This document shows positions 18,048 to 27,786 of a stretch of 64,000 bases of DNA, in pieces (the stretch's first letter is position 1; each line of letters begins with the position of its first letter). The DNA is taken from NCBI RefSeq assembly GCF_019598945.1, contig NZ_CP080598.1:124001-188000 (forward strand), given 5' to 3'. The notes beneath the pieces are model-generated. The model saw nothing but the letters and a program-made list of their open reading frames with translations, was not told the DNA's origin and did no database searches. Source of the stretch: Sphaerospermopsis torques-reginae ITEP-024. Lineage in GTDB: Bacteria; Cyanobacteriota; Cyanobacteriia; Cyanobacteriales; Nostocaceae. The translations under genes and the position numbers were made by a program.

Positions 18048-19073
18048 TTAATCTCCAATCATCACTGCAAAATCTTCTCTCACTGCATTTTTTAATTTAC
18101 TTACTATCATATCACCAACTTTCTCTTGTGCTTTAAAACCAGCACCACCAGGTAAATTATCTTTATCAAACTTAAAATCTTGAATTGATCGCAGAAGTTT
18201 AATAGTATTTTCAGTATTAAACATTTGATATTTCTGCATCACTAAATTAAAGACCTCATAAAATGCCGCCATTAGTCCGCCAAATCCCACTGTTTTTAAT
18301 ATGTATGATTTTGGATCATTCCATTGTTCCAAAAAAACTGCTTTGACAGAACGGAAATAAATTTCAAAAACCTTATATTGTTGTTCAAAACCTAAATTAG
18401 CTAGTTTTCCTGTTTTTGGTTCTACATAATCTCTAATTTGAGTAACAAATTCATTTAAAGATATGCCAAAACCAGCTTCTCCAGTTGTTCTAATTAATTC
18501 ATACAAAGGACTTTCATCTGTTTCATTTAATCTAATAGCAATTTCTCTTGCTCGTCTTTCTGCTGTTACTCCTTCTCCATCAAAATCCTCAATTTCTCCT
18601 TCTAATAAATCCATTAAGTCTAAATAGAGAGATGTAGGAACACCTTTTTGAGTTTTGTTAATTGTGACAAATAATCTTGCTTGATCCTTAACAGATAATC
18701 CTAAAGTTGCAATTACCATTAATGGAAAATCAGGGTTTGCATCATAGCAACCATTAACTCTATGCTGTCCATCTATAATTAAACCGAGAGAATCTGTATC
18801 TTCTAAAACGAGTAAATTATTATTTTCGTGATAATCAAATTTGCCTTCATCAATATTCACTAAGATAGAATTAGGTATAATACCTTTTCCATTGATATAA
18901 TTTTTAATTTCTTTTATTCTGGTTTTAGAAAAAGACCTTTGATACCCTAGTTTTTTATCATCAATTCTCCTGGAAACATCAAAGCGTTCATAAATCATTT
19001 TCGCATTAGCTATAAAAACAAGCATAGGTATCTCGTTTTGAAGAATTTTAAATGCAGGAATTTCAATTGTCAT
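18048..19073 (-). CDS. DGQHR-domain (DndB-like) protein
   Basis: 341 residues with L-I-I-D-G-Q-H-R-V-N-G at 98-108, the motif that names the DGQHR family, and a following A-R-L-F-V-T-I-N-K-T-Q-K-G-V-P segment, as in DndB and relatives. DndB controls DNA phosphorothioation genes, but no dndA/C/D/E is visible in the window. DGQHR proteins also occur alone in mobile and defence regions. First gene of a two-gene unit with the unrecognised protein at 17128-18018. Confidence 0.78.
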   Translation of the reverse strand: MTIEIPAFKILQNEIPMLVFIANAKMIYERFDVSRRIDDKKLGYQRSFSKTRIKEIKNYINGKGIIPNSILVNIDEGKFDYHENNNLLVLEDTDSLGLIIDGQHRVNGCYDANPDFPLMVIATLGLSVKDQARLFVTINKTQKGVPTSLYLDLMDLLEGEIEDFDGEGVTAERRAREIAIRLNETDESPLYELIRTTGEAGFGISLNEFVTQIRDYVEPKTGKLANLGFEQQYKVFEIYFRSVKAVFLEQWNDPKSYILKTVGFGGLMAAFYEVFNLVMQKYQMFNTENTIKLLRSIQDFKFDKDNLPGGAGFKAQEKVGDMIVSKLKNAVREDFAVMIGD

Positions 19074-19285
19074 AAATAATAAAGTGCTAAATTTAATCGT
19101 GAATACTTATCTAAGTATAACATATATTCTGAGTAATTTACCTATAAAAAACCTTCTGCCCAATATCATAATCTGTAAGGTTATAAATTGTTATTTCTAA
19201 CAAATTCCGTCCATTCGTAACTCCTGTAACATTTCCTTTACAATAAAATAAAGAAAACAAGATATTGCAGGAGAAAAGCTAAATC

Positions 19286-21850
19286 ATGTTAGCAGAATAT
19301 CAACAACATACCCAAGAACGCGCCCAAATGGGTATTCCCCCCTTACCATTAGATGCAAAACAAACATCAGAATTATGTGAATTGCTCAAAAATCCCCCCC
19401 AAGGACAAGAAGAGTTATTATTACATTTATTACGCGATCGCATACCCCCCGGGGTTGATCAAGCTGCTTATGTCAAAGCTGGTTTTCTCACTGCTATTGC
19501 GAAACAAGAAATTACCAGTCCCCTAGTTTCTCCCATCACCGCAGTAGAATTACTAGGTACAATGGTAGGCGGTTATAACGTCCAATCACTGATTGATTTA
19601 CTCAGTTCCCCTGTAGCAGAAAACGCTGCCACCGCATTAAGCAAAATTCTCTTAGTTTATGATGCGTTTCACGATGTTTTAGAACTTGCTAAAACCAACA
19701 AATTCGCTAAAAAAGTGATAGACTCTTGGGCAGCAGCAGAATGGTTTACTGAACGTCCCACTTTACCCGAAGCTATTACCGTTACGGTTTTCAAAGTTCC
19801 TGGAGAAACCAACACCGACGACTTATCACCCGCAACCCACGCTACCACCCGTCCAGACATTCCTTTACACGCATTGGCAATGTTAGAAACCCGTCAAGCG
19901 GGAAGTTTACAAACCATTGCAGACTTGAAGAAAAAAGGACATCCTGTAGCTTACGTTGGGGATGTGGTGGGTACTGGTTCATCTCGTAAATCTGCAATCA
20001 ATTCCGTATTATGGCACTTAGGTAATGATATACCCTGTGTACCTAACAAACGCGCCGGAGGTTATATTTTAGGTGGAGCGATCGCACCTATCTTTTTTAA
20101 CACCGCCGAAGATGCAGGAGCATTACCCATACAATGCGATGTCACCCAAATGGAAACCGGTGACGTAATTACAATTTACCCCTACAAAGGTCAAATTACC
20201 AAAGCGGGAACAATTATTGCCACCTTCACCCTCAAACCTGACACCATTTTAGACGAAGTTCGCGCTGGTGGACGCATACCCCTATTAATTGGGCGTACCC
20301 TCACCGACAAAACCCGTCAAGCATTAGGTTTAGCACCCAGTGATTTATTTATCCGTCCTCAACAACCCCAGGACACCGGAAAAGGCTTCTCATTGGCGCA
20401 AAAAATGGTCGGGAAGGCGTGCGGATTGCCTGGTGTACGTCCGGGTACGTCTTGCGAACCAATCATGACTACAGTGGGTTCTCAGGACACTACCGGACCC
20501 ATGACCAGAGATGAGTTAAAAGAACTCGCTTGTTTAGGTTTCAGTGCAGACTTAGTAATGCAGAGTTTCTGTCACACCGCAGCATATCCCAAACCAGTGG
20601 ATATTAAAACCCATCAGGAACTACCCGACTTCATCTCCTCTCGTGGTGGCGTGGCTTTGCGTCCTGGTGATGGTATCATTCACTCCTGGTTAAACCGGAT
20701 GTTGTTACCGGATACAGTGGGAACAGGGGGCGACTCCCATACGCGCTTTCCTTTGGGTATATCCTTTCCTGCGGGTTCAGGATTAGTTGCCTTTGCGGGT
20801 GCATTAGGTGTAATGCCTTTAGATATGCCAGAATCGGTATTAGTCCGTTTTAAAGGAGAATTGCAACCAGGAATAACCTTGAGAGATATTGTTAACGCCA
20901 TTCCTTATGTTGCCATCCAAAAAGGATTATTAACCGTCGAGAAAAAGAACAAGAAAAATGTTTTTTCTGGACGAATTATGGAGATTGAAGGATTACCTAA
21001 TTTAAAAGTAGAACAAGCATTTGAATTAACAGATGCTTCCGCAGAACGTTCTTGTGCTGGATGTACAATTAAGTTAAGTGAAGAAACCATTGCCGAATAT
21101 TTGCGGTCAAATATTGCCCTATTAAAAAATATGGTAGCACGGGGTTATAGTGATGCCAGAACTATCATGAGAAGGGTAGCAAAAATGGAGGAATGGTTAG
21201 CCAATCCCGTGTTATTATCTGGTGATGCAGATGCGGAATATGCAGAAGTAATTGAGATTGATTTGAATGAGATCAAAGAACCAATTGTTGCTGCACCAAA
21301 TGACCCCGATAATGTTAAGTTATTATCGCAAGTTGCTAATGATCCAGTACAGGAAGTTTTTGTTGGTTCTTGTATGACAAATATCGGACATTATCGGGCA
21401 ACTGCCAAGGTTTTGGAAGGTGCAGGAGAGGTAAAAGCGCGGTTATGGATTGCACCTCCGACAAGAATGGATGAACACCAATTAAAGGTAGAGAAAGTGT
21501 ATGATGTTTTCGTGAGTGCGAAAGCGAGAACAGAGATTCCTGGATGTAGTTTGTGTATGGGAAATCAGGCGAGAGTGGAAGATAATACAACAGTGTTTTC
21601 TACCTCAACTCGTAACTTTAATAATCGCATGGGAAATGGCGCACAAGTGTATTTAGGATCGGCGGAATTGGCGGCGGTTTGTGCGTTGTTGGGGCGTATT
21701 CCTAATGTGAAGGAATATATGGATATTGTGGGTGAGAAAATTAATCCTTTTGCTGATAATTTGTATCGCTATTTGAATTTTGATCAAATTGTTGGTTTTG
21801 AGGATGAGGGTCGGGTGATTAGTAAGGAGGATCAGGCGGCTTTGGTGTAA
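19286..21850 (+). CDS. acnB: Bifunctional aconitate hydratase 2 / 2-methylisocitrate dehydratase
   Basis: Converts citrate to isocitrate in the (incomplete or modified) TCA cycle. 854 residues, close to the usual 865. The domain order is that of AcnB: N-terminal HEAT-like domain, swivel domain, then the Fe-S core. The cluster cysteines are C696 (G-S-C-M-T-N), C754 and C757 (G-C-S-L-C-M-G-N), with nearly the same spacing as E. coli C710/C769/C772. GGAG is about 12 bases before ATG 19286. Its last roughly 115 bases plus spacer are duplicated at 25537-25680. Confidence 0.97.
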   Translation: MLAEYQQHTQERAQMGIPPLPLDAKQTSELCELLKNPPQGQEELLLHLLRDRIPPGVDQAAYVKAGFLTAIAKQEITSPLVSPITAVELLGTMVGGYNVQSLIDLLSSPVAENAATALSKILLVYDAFHDVLELAKTNKFAKKVIDSWAAAEWFTERPTLPEAITVTVFKVPGETNTDDLSPATHATTRPDIPLHALAMLETRQAGSLQTIADLKKKGHPVAYVGDVVGTGSSRKSAINSVLWHLGNDIPCVPNKRAGGYILGGAIAPIFFNTAEDAGALPIQCDVTQMETGDVITIYPYKGQITKAGTIIATFTLKPDTILDEVRAGGRIPLLIGRTLTDKTRQALGLAPSDLFIRPQQPQDTGKGFSLAQKMVGKACGLPGVRPGTSCEPIMTTVGSQDTTGPMTRDELKELACLGFSADLVMQSFCHTAAYPKPVDIKTHQELPDFISSRGGVALRPGDGIIHSWLNRMLLPDTVGTGGDSHTRFPLGISFPAGSGLVAFAGALGVMPLDMPESVLVRFKGELQPGITLRDIVNAIPYVAIQKGLLTVEKKNKKNVFSGRIMEIEGLPNLKVEQAFELTDASAERSCAGCTIKLSEETIAEYLRSNIALLKNMVARGYSDARTIMRRVAKMEEWLANPVLLSGDADAEYAEVIEIDLNEIKEPIVAAPNDPDNVKLLSQVANDPVQEVFVGSCMTNIGHYRATAKVLEGAGEVKARLWIAPPTRMDEHQLKVEKVYDVFVSAKARTEIPGCSLCMGNQARVEDNTTVFSTSTRNFNNRMGNGAQVYLGSAELAAVCALLGRIPNVKEYMDIVGEKINPFADNLYRYLNFDQIVGFEDEGRVISKEDQAALV

Positions 21851-21905
21851 TATAGGTTAGGGTGGGTCTGGATGGACTCACCTGAATGTTATAATAGTTA
21901 ATTAT
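21848..21905 (+). repeat. Spacer repeat following acnB (copy 1)
   Basis: From the acnB stop through TTAGGGTGGGTCTGG and ACTCACC to the xisH ribosome-binding area. The same block recurs at 25640-25680 and 29040-29085, each time beside xisHI genes. Confidence 0.85.
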
Positions 21906-21916
21906 CGGGGTAAACA

Positions 21917-22333
21917 ATGCCAGCAAAGGATTTTTATCATGATGGATTTAAAACCGCTTTACTCAAGGATGGTTGGCAGATTATTCGTGATCCTTATACC
22001 ATTAGATATCAAGGACTAAAACTATTTGCTGATCTTGCCGGAAAAAAGTTGTTTTCTGCACAAAAAGAAGATACTAATATTGTAGTGGAAATTAAAAGTT
22101 TCTTGAGTCTGTCTTTAATTCATGAATTTCAATGTGCTTTAGGACAATATATTTTATATCGTACACTGCTAAAACAATTACATCCTGATTATCGTCTTTA
22201 CTTAGCAATTGAACAAGAAGCTTATGAAACATTTTTTCAAACAAAAGGGATTCAACTTGTGATAGAAGAATATAAAATCTTACTGATTGTAATTAATATT
22301 GTTCAGGAGGAAATTGTCCAATGGATAAATTAA
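21917..22333 (+). CDS. xisH: XisH-family protein (copy 1)
   Basis: 138 residues beginning M-P-A-K-D. XisH was named for control of fdxN-element excision in Anabaena heterocysts, but the family is far more widespread. The sequence shows a PD-(D/E)XK-like core: F-A-D39-L and V-V-E58-I-K60-S-F, so a nuclease-like fold is plausible. It overlaps xisI by 13 bases; the xisI start lies within the last codons of xisH. No fdxN or other nif gene is nearby, so a role in that excision here is doubtful. Confidence 0.9.
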   Translation: MPAKDFYHDGFKTALLKDGWQIIRDPYTIRYQGLKLFADLAGKKLFSAQKEDTNIVVEIKSFLSLSLIHEFQCALGQYILYRTLLKQLHPDYRLYLAIEQEAYETFFQTKGIQLVIEEYKILLIVINIVQEEIVQWIN

Positions 22334-22665
22334 ATAATTATCGTGAAATTGTCAAAAAAATATTAACAGAATATGATCAAATAACTAGTCAAACTCCTAA
22401 TATTTCTGGAGTTGATACTGTATTATCTTTTGATGATGAAAGAAATCAGTATTTGTGGTTTGATGTAGGTTGGAATAATAGAAAACGAGTCCAGGCAATT
22501 TCTGTTTATGTGAGAATTAAAAATGAGAAAATTTACATTGAGGAAGATTGGACGGAGGAAGGTATTGCAACGGAGTTATTAAGGGAAGGTGTACCAAAAG
22601 AAGATATTGTTTTAGCTTTTCATGATCCTGAAACTCGGAAGTTTACAGAGTTTGCTGTTGCTTAA
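22321..22665 (+). CDS. xisI: XisI-family protein (copy 1)
   Basis: 114 residues, starting M-D-K-L-N-N-Y-R and ending H-D-P-E-T-R-K-F-T-E-F-A-V-A. The C-terminal 40 residues (I-Y-I-E-E-D-W-T-E-E-G-I-A) are nearly identical in all three XisI copies of the window. XisI always accompanies XisH, and the tight overlap suggests a two-component unit, possibly toxin-antitoxin-like (inference). Confidence 0.9.
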   Translation: MDKLNNYREIVKKILTEYDQITSQTPNISGVDTVLSFDDERNQYLWFDVGWNNRKRVQAISVYVRIKNEKIYIEEDWTEEGIATELLREGVPKEDIVLAFHDPETRKFTEFAVA

Positions 22666-22831
22666 TATTTTCACTTGATCCTAAATTTCAGGACTTACGT
22701 AACTAGCATATTAGTAGGTTGTGTCAGACAGTATAAATCAGGTTGATTAGTTTACAGAAAGCAGCCGAAATCATGGAAATGGATACAGAAATATTTTTGA
22801 AACTTTTAGAATTAATGGGAATAGATTTTTC

Positions 22832-24105
22832 CCTGAAGGGGAGACGAAATAAGCTACAAGACAGACTCTATAAGCCTCATAGCTCTTAGACCTTGTTGAT
22901 AATTCTTACGTTTATTGCGATTTAATCTCATTAATTCCATGACCATATCCATACAAATTTCCTTGAAATTAACCCAAGTTTGACCATATAATCCAATATA
23001 AAAACTACTATGTCTCCGTTCTGTTCGACCATATTCTTTGATGCGGGAAACATATTTCTGTATTCCTTTACGTTTGATTTGTTGACCTTGAATTGTTGCG
23101 GAAGAGTAAGCAATTGCTATTAATAAAACCAGAGAAATAAAGCGTTCACCAGTTACATTAGTCTCTTCTAAATTGTAGCCTCCTTTTTTGAAATCTCTAA
23201 ACATTTCTTCTATATCAAATCTCCTTTTGTATGCAGCAATAGCTAATTCCAGACTATCAAAATTGGTTAAGATAAACCACCCTTCTTTGGGTGATACTCC
23301 GTTGATTTTACGCTTCCATTTACACGCCACATTAAAACTGATGAAACCACGAGTCTTTGTTACCTTCACGCCTTTAATAAAAAACGATACGCCCGGTGCT
23401 AAACCAAGACTATTTAGCTCATAAAAAATATCTTTTTCAAATTCTACAAATTCGTTCTTTTTTAATCGCAGGCAAAAGTATACACCCAAGCTCTGAAGGT
23501 ACTTAGCGAGTTTTACTGAACAAAATTCTCTATCACCTAATACACATACCTTATAGTTTTGAAAAAGTGGCATTACTTTCGCTAATAACTGTTGTTGCTC
23601 AGATATGTTACTGTTCCCTAATTTTGGCAATAATTTAAAATATATGGGAAATGCTCTTTTATCCCAAATTACACTCACCATAAATAAATTTATTCGATTC
23701 CAATTGGTTCTATCAATTGCTACATAAATTATTTTTTCCTTGGTAAAGTATATTGATAACCATTCCTGAATAATGGGAAACCAAATTTTTTCAATTGTTA
23801 GATTTGGTAATGATAAAAATCTTTGTATTCTTTTTCTTCTACTTTCAAATTTAATTGGTAACGGTACGCCATTCGCTAACCTTTCTAAATTCACATTTTT
23901 AATTGACTGTAAGATGTTCACCAAAATTTTGAGGAACAGATATTCTGCTAAACTCAATTGACTTTTTAAGTGCTTTTGATAGAATAAGGGTAACATTTTC
24001 ATTCTTATTGGTCTTATTGACAATAGCTGACCTATCTTTTTTTACCATAAATCGTTACGTTCTTTATACCGTCTTGTTTTCAGCCTTGTTTGTCGCCCCG
24101 TCAGG
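22832..24105. mobile_element. IS4-family insertion sequence, about 1274 bp
   Basis: The ends form imperfect inverted repeats: CCTGAAGGGGAGACGAAA from 22832 and CCTGACGGGGCGACAAA read inward from 24105. ATTTTTC flanks both sides (22825-22831 and 24106-24112), a 7-bp target duplication (8 bp if the ambiguous G is counted). The element carries one intact transposase gene on the minus strand and is probably recent. Confidence 0.88.
22854..24002 (-). CDS. IS4-family DDE transposase
   Basis: 382 residues from ATG 24002 (an in-frame TTG at 24023 is less likely). The DDE triad can be read: D97 in V-A-I-D-R-T-N-W, D157 in V-L-G-D-R-E-F, and E265 in the IS4 Y-x2-R-x3-E-x6-K signature (Y-K-R-R-F-D-I-E-E-M-F-R-D-F-K). 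The frame is uninterrupted and the element's ends are intact, so it may be active. It lies inside the target-duplicated element 22832-24105. Confidence 0.93.
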   Translation of the reverse strand: MKMLPLFYQKHLKSQLSLAEYLFLKILVNILQSIKNVNLERLANGVPLPIKFESRRKRIQRFLSLPNLTIEKIWFPIIQEWLSIYFTKEKIIYVAIDRTNWNRINLFMVSVIWDKRAFPIYFKLLPKLGNSNISEQQQLLAKVMPLFQNYKVCVLGDREFCSVKLAKYLQSLGVYFCLRLKKNEFVEFEKDIFYELNSLGLAPGVSFFIKGVKVTKTRGFISFNVACKWKRKINGVSPKEGWFILTNFDSLELAIAAYKRRFDIEEMFRDFKKGGYNLEETNVTGERFISLVLLIAIAYSSATIQGQQIKRKGIQKYVSRIKEYGRTERRHSSFYIGLYGQTWVNFKEICMDMVMELMRLNRNKRKNYQQGLRAMRLIESVL

Positions 24106-24200
24106 ATTTTTCCTATCTTACCATTGAAGATATCGCTATAGAAAAAACTGGTAAGCATCATGAAAATAGATCACTCACTAAATTTTGACCTAGAGAAACT

Positions 24201-24974
24201 ATGAATATTCACAAACCTCATTTACGGCAATTCACCATTAGGCAATCTTTTACTCGCTCTCTAATAGGGGGTTTTGTTTGGCTGGGAATAGCATCATCTA
24301 TTCCATTGATAGGGGCTTTTTTGGTAGGAAACGGTGATAGATTAATATGCCAAAGAGAAAAATCTTCTGAAGGAAAGTGTGAATTTATTCGAGAAAGATT
24401 TTTAGATCATACAAGAGTAGCATTTCCATTATCTGCACTGACGACTAAGGTAACAAGATCAGTCAAACCCGATGATGAAGGAAAATACTGCTACTTTCCT
24501 ACTATAGTGGTGCAAGAAACTTTTTCCACTGCAATATTAACAAGTTGTTCAGAAGAAGATGCTAATTGGGTTGTGTCTGAAATTAATCAATTCATATCAA
24601 CATCTACAGAACAGAAATTAGATTTGCACCCACTGGACTGGAGGCACATACTGTTAGGGGGAAGCCCATTCATTTTATTTGGTTTACTATCCGCAGCCTT
24701 AATAATCAGAAATAGTCTATCAATCTCTGTCTTTGATCTTGACCGCAAATGTCTAACGATCACACGCAAGAAGTGGTTTCGCACCACTCAAATAGAAGAG
24801 TATGATCTTGATATAATTGCAGCCGTCAATCTGGAAACCCATGATAATGGTATGTCAATAGAGGAGCAAATCATTATTAAACTGGAATCCGATCAAAAGA
24901 TTATATTGCCTTACAATGATTATAATAATAAAAAATTAGTTTCTGACTTACAGCAATTCCTAAACCTTAGATAA
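24201..24974 (+). CDS. Membrane protein of unknown function, two helices
   Basis: 257 residues with one helix near 22-43 (L-I-G-G-F-V-W-L-G-I-A) and one near 150-168 (G-G-S-P-F-I-L-F-G-L-L). Between them is an extracytoplasmic-looking part with four cysteines. After the second helix comes a strand-rich cytoplasmic segment with a PH-like look (L-D-R-K-C-L-T-I-T-R-K). I do not recognise a family. It lies in the rearranged area between two xisI copies and may be cargo of that duplication. Confidence 0.55.
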   Translation: MNIHKPHLRQFTIRQSFTRSLIGGFVWLGIASSIPLIGAFLVGNGDRLICQREKSSEGKCEFIRERFLDHTRVAFPLSALTTKVTRSVKPDDEGKYCYFPTIVVQETFSTAILTSCSEEDANWVVSEINQFISTSTEQKLDLHPLDWRHILLGGSPFILFGLLSAALIIRNSLSISVFDLDRKCLTITRKKWFRTTQIEEYDLDIIAAVNLETHDNGMSIEEQIIIKLESDQKIILPYNDYNNKKLVSDLQQFLNLR

Positions 24975-25043
24975 TCTGATTGCCATAAAAACTACTTTCC
25001 TTCAAAGGAAATCAATTCAAGCAGTAATTCAAGGTTAAAATAT

Positions 25044-25229
25044 GTGCAGTACCAAATAGAATTTAAACCCAAAGCGATTAAAGATTTACAGAAAATTCCT
25101 GTAAATGAAAGAGAACGCATTATCAATAAAATTGAAGCAATGCAAGATGATTTACAAGGAGATGTGAAACGCTTAACAAATGGACAAGCTAATTCATTAT
25201 CAAAATATAATCAAAGAAATCCTGACTGA
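25044..25229 (+). pseudogene. RelE/ParE-type toxin fragment joined to xisI
   Basis: From GTG 25044 the frame reads V-Q-Y-Q-I-E-F-K-P-K-A-I-K-D-L, then I-N-K-I-E-A-M and G-D-V-K-R-L-T-N, typical of the first two thirds of RelE/ParE toxins. At about 25178 the sequence changes into the start of xisI read in another frame, so the toxin loses its C-terminal strands. No antitoxin gene is visible upstream. Confidence 0.7.
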
Positions 25230-25521
25230 ATATGAAAGAATTTCAGCACAAGTACCTGATCCTGATATAGATGAGGTGTTAATTTTTGATGATCAAAGAA
25301 GTCAATATCTTTGGTTTAATATTGGTTGGAAGAATCGTAAAAGAGTAAAGGCAATTTCAGTTTATGTGAGAATTAAAAATAATAAAATTTACATTGAAGA
25401 AGATTGGACTGAGGAAGGTATTGCAACGGAGTTATTAAGGGAAGGTGTACCAAAAGAGGATATTGTTTTAGCTTTTCATGATCCTGAAACTCGGAAGTTT
25501 ACAGAGTTTGCTGTTGCTTGA
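25180..25521 (+). CDS. xisI: XisI-family protein (copy 2, without xisH)
   Basis: 113 residues; the C-terminal half is almost identical to the XisI at 22321. The start M-D-K-L-I-H-Y-Q matches the family, but the upstream sequence is a RelE-like fragment in place of xisH. It may be untranslated or out of balance. A piece of the acnB 3' end follows 15 bases later. Confidence 0.82.
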   Translation: MDKLIHYQNIIKEILTEYERISAQVPDPDIDEVLIFDDQRSQYLWFNIGWKNRKRVKAISVYVRIKNNKIYIEEDWTEEGIATELLREGVPKEDIVLAFHDPETRKFTEFAVA

Positions 25522-25536
25522 GTAATTTATAAACAG

Positions 25537-25750
25537 GAGAAAATTAATCCTTTTGCTAATAATTTGTATCGGTATTTGAATTTTGATCAAATTGTTGGTT
25601 TTGAGGATGAAGGTAGAGTGATTAGTAAGGAGAAGCGGCTTTGTTATAATTTAGATTAGGGTGGGTCTGGATGGACTCATCCATAAATCTTCAAATAGTT
25701 TATTAACAGGGTAAAAAATGTCTACTAAATGCACCATTTATGATATGTAA
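25537..25750 (+). pseudogene. Duplicated acnB 3' end plus spacer and xisH start remnant
   Basis: 25537 to about 25650 repeats the last roughly 115 bases of acnB (from 21734) with scattered changes and a small deletion, then the same TTAGGGTGGGTCTGGATGGACTCA spacer follows in the block to 25680. After it comes an AACAGGGTAAA leader like those of xisH copies 1 and 3. That leads to an ATG at 25718 whose frame (M-S-T-K-C-T-I-Y-D-M) stops after ten codons, probably a decayed xisH start. Confidence 0.82.
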
Positions 25751-25820
25751 AAAATATTTTTGTAAAATCATATTCTGGTAGTATAATATTTTAGTATTAA
25801 TTTTGCTCTTTTTACACAAC

Positions 25821-26792
25821 ATGAAATATCTCAATCAAATAATTCCAGGTGACTGCATAGAAAAACTGGCAGAACTACCAGATAAAAGTATTGATTTAGT
25901 GATTCTTGATCCTCCCTATTGGAAAGTTATTCAAGAAAAATGGGACTATCAATGGCGTACTGAAAAAGATTATGTACAATGGTGTTTACAGTGGCTAAAT
26001 CAAATTTCTAGAGTTATCAAATTATCTGGTAGCTTATATTTATTTGGCTATTTAAGAAATTTGTTTTATCTCTATGATCATTTAATTCAATTAGGTTTTG
26101 ATTTTAGACAACAAATAATTATAGATAAAGGAATTAAAGCTATTGGTGGACGTGCAACAAAAGGCTATAAAATGTTTCCTAACGTTACCGAAACTCTGTT
26201 ATTTTTTACCTATAATAGTCACCCTTTTGTGAAAAAACTCCTAAAGGATAGACAAAAACAATTAGGTTTAACCGCTTTAGAAATAAACCAAAAATTAGGA
26301 GTAAAAGTTAATGGTGGCGGAATGTGGTCACTGTATACTGGTAATAATATTCTAGCACAAATTCCTACTAAAGAAATGTGGGAAAAATTGCAAGTAATCC
26401 TAGAATTTGAATATCCTTATGAGGATATAGCACCTGTTTTTAATATTGAAATGGGTATTACTGATGTTTGGAGAGATATAGATTTTTATAAAGAAGAAAG
26501 ATATCATCCCACTCAAAAACCTGTAAACTTAATTGAAAGAATTATTAAAGCTAGTAGTAATGAAAAAATGGTAATTTTAGATCCTTTTATGGGTTCTGGT
26601 TCAACTGCATTAGCTTGTTTAAATTTAAACCGTCATTATATTGGTATTGAACGAGAAGAAAAATATATTCAAGTTGCTGAAAGTAGAATTAGTGAATATA
26701 AATCTAGTCTTTTGCATAGACATAGATTTTATCCTGAAAATCACAATTTTGTTAAGGATAAAGAACCTTCTCAGTTGCAACTACCTTTTTAA
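25821..26792 (+). CDS. Type II DNA methyltransferase (beta class), probable partner of a MamI-like enzyme
   Basis: 323 residues from ATG 25821. Catalytic motif IV is L-D-P-P-Y-W at 29-34; the S-adenosylmethionine motif I (L-D-P-F-M-G-S-G-S-T) lies near the C terminus, with H-P-T-Q-K-P before it. Motif order IV before I defines the beta class; DPPY fits N6-adenine (or N4-cytosine) methylation. Convergent with the MamI-like nuclease gene (51 bases apart), and both lie between xisHI copies. The longer TTG frame from 25803 lacks support. Confidence 0.9.
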   Translation: MKYLNQIIPGDCIEKLAELPDKSIDLVILDPPYWKVIQEKWDYQWRTEKDYVQWCLQWLNQISRVIKLSGSLYLFGYLRNLFYLYDHLIQLGFDFRQQIIIDKGIKAIGGRATKGYKMFPNVTETLLFFTYNSHPFVKKLLKDRQKQLGLTALEINQKLGVKVNGGGMWSLYTGNNILAQIPTKEMWEKLQVILEFEYPYEDIAPVFNIEMGITDVWRDIDFYKEERYHPTQKPVNLIERIIKASSNEKMVILDPFMGSGSTALACLNLNRHYIGIEREEKYIQVAESRISEYKSSLLHRHRFYPENHNFVKDKEPSQLQLPF

Positions 26793-26843
26793 TGTAAAAT
26801 CTATATTTTTTGATCAATTATCTATAGTTATCTTGTTTGCATA

Positions 26844-27782
26844 TCATCTTTTTTTGCTTGATTTTCTGATATGAGGAGTATTTACCTTAAATCCTTTATC
26901 TGTATCTCTTAATGGTAGTATTTCTCTCAAATCTTCATTAATAAATTGAGGTAAATCTTTTTCATTTTTCACATTAAGATGCTCTTGAAGCAATTCTTTC
27001 TCTTTTCTATTCAATATTTCTATAGGCATTAATTCAGAACCGAAATTACTTCTATCTTCCTGTGGTTTTATGTAATGTTTAATGTCAATTTCTGGTTGAA
27101 TTGAAGCATTATAAACATAACAAGAAAAAGTTAAAATAGGATTACATAGATAAAATTGATATTGATAAGGCCAGAAATTTTTAGGATCAGGTGTTTTTCC
27201 ACTATTTTTCTTGGGTAAATAAATTTTATAATAGTAATTACTCAGAATTTCTTTAAATTTTCGATTACGAATACTTTGAGTCCAAATTTCAAAACATTGA
27301 AACCGTAAAGTATCATAATCTTGGTTGTCAAAATTGGGGTAATCGCCTAAAATAAGCAGGACTCTTTTTACATCTTGGGTAATTACTTGTAAGTCGTTTT
27401 CACTTTTTATTGTAAATAACCATTTTGAATCATCTTTTCTCTGAATATTATTTGAACCACAAACAGAACAAACTTTTTCACTGCGAGCAACTGGAGATTC
27501 ACAATCTTTACATTTATCCATTTGATCTATCCGGGAACAAGATTTAACTTCTGTTCCATCTTCTAAATCATCACCTCTAGCTGCCGTTTTACTTCCTTTA
27601 ACTCCTGTAATTAAAGATGCTAAATGCTGACCTGGATACCCTATTTTTAAATTAGGTGTTTGATACGTAATTTTTGACCACTTTAAAGCATTAATTCTAG
27701 GATTTAAAACCAATTCTTCTAGTAACGCTTTAATCTGAGCTTCATTGTTATGAATTGTTATAAAGTTAATGTCAGGTTTCAT
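26844..27782 (-). CDS. MamI-family type II restriction endonuclease
   Basis: 312 residues. A nuclease core of the PD-(D/E)XK type can be read: R-G-D71-D72-L-E-D-G-T-E78-V-K80-S. It is followed at once by a zinc-ribbon-like set C91-x2-C94 and C105-x2-C108. This arrangement is what I recall for the MamI family, whose founder recognises an interrupted GAT/ATC palindrome; specificity here is untested. Only four bases separate it from the upstream regulator gene, forming a C-R operon opposite the methyltransferase. Confidence 0.78.
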   Translation of the reverse strand: MKPDINFITIHNNEAQIKALLEELVLNPRINALKWSKITYQTPNLKIGYPGQHLASLITGVKGSKTAARGDDLEDGTEVKSCSRIDQMDKCKDCESPVARSEKVCSVCGSNNIQRKDDSKWLFTIKSENDLQVITQDVKRVLLILGDYPNFDNQDYDTLRFQCFEIWTQSIRNRKFKEILSNYYYKIYLPKKNSGKTPDPKNFWPYQYQFYLCNPILTFSCYVYNASIQPEIDIKHYIKPQEDRSNFGSELMPIEILNRKEKELLQEHLNVKNEKDLPQFINEDLREILPLRDTDKGFKVNTPHIRKSSKKR

Positions 27783-27786
27783 ATTT

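Larger units (their letters stand above)
22773..24188 (+). pseudogene. Small ORF interrupted by the IS4-family element
   Basis: If the insertion and one target copy are removed (22832-24112), 22773-22831 joins 24113-24188 in one 44-codon frame. It begins M-E-M-D-T-E-I-F-L-K-L-L, passes the junction as G-I-D-F-S-Y-L, and ends at TGA 24186-24188. I do not recognise the product; it may be the start of another transposase, since GGACTTACGTA at 22691 resembles an element end. Confidence 0.55.

Noticed and set aside
25537-25680. A second acnB gene
   Set aside because: Only the last about 115 bases are present, with a deletion; it is a duplicated tail, not a gene.
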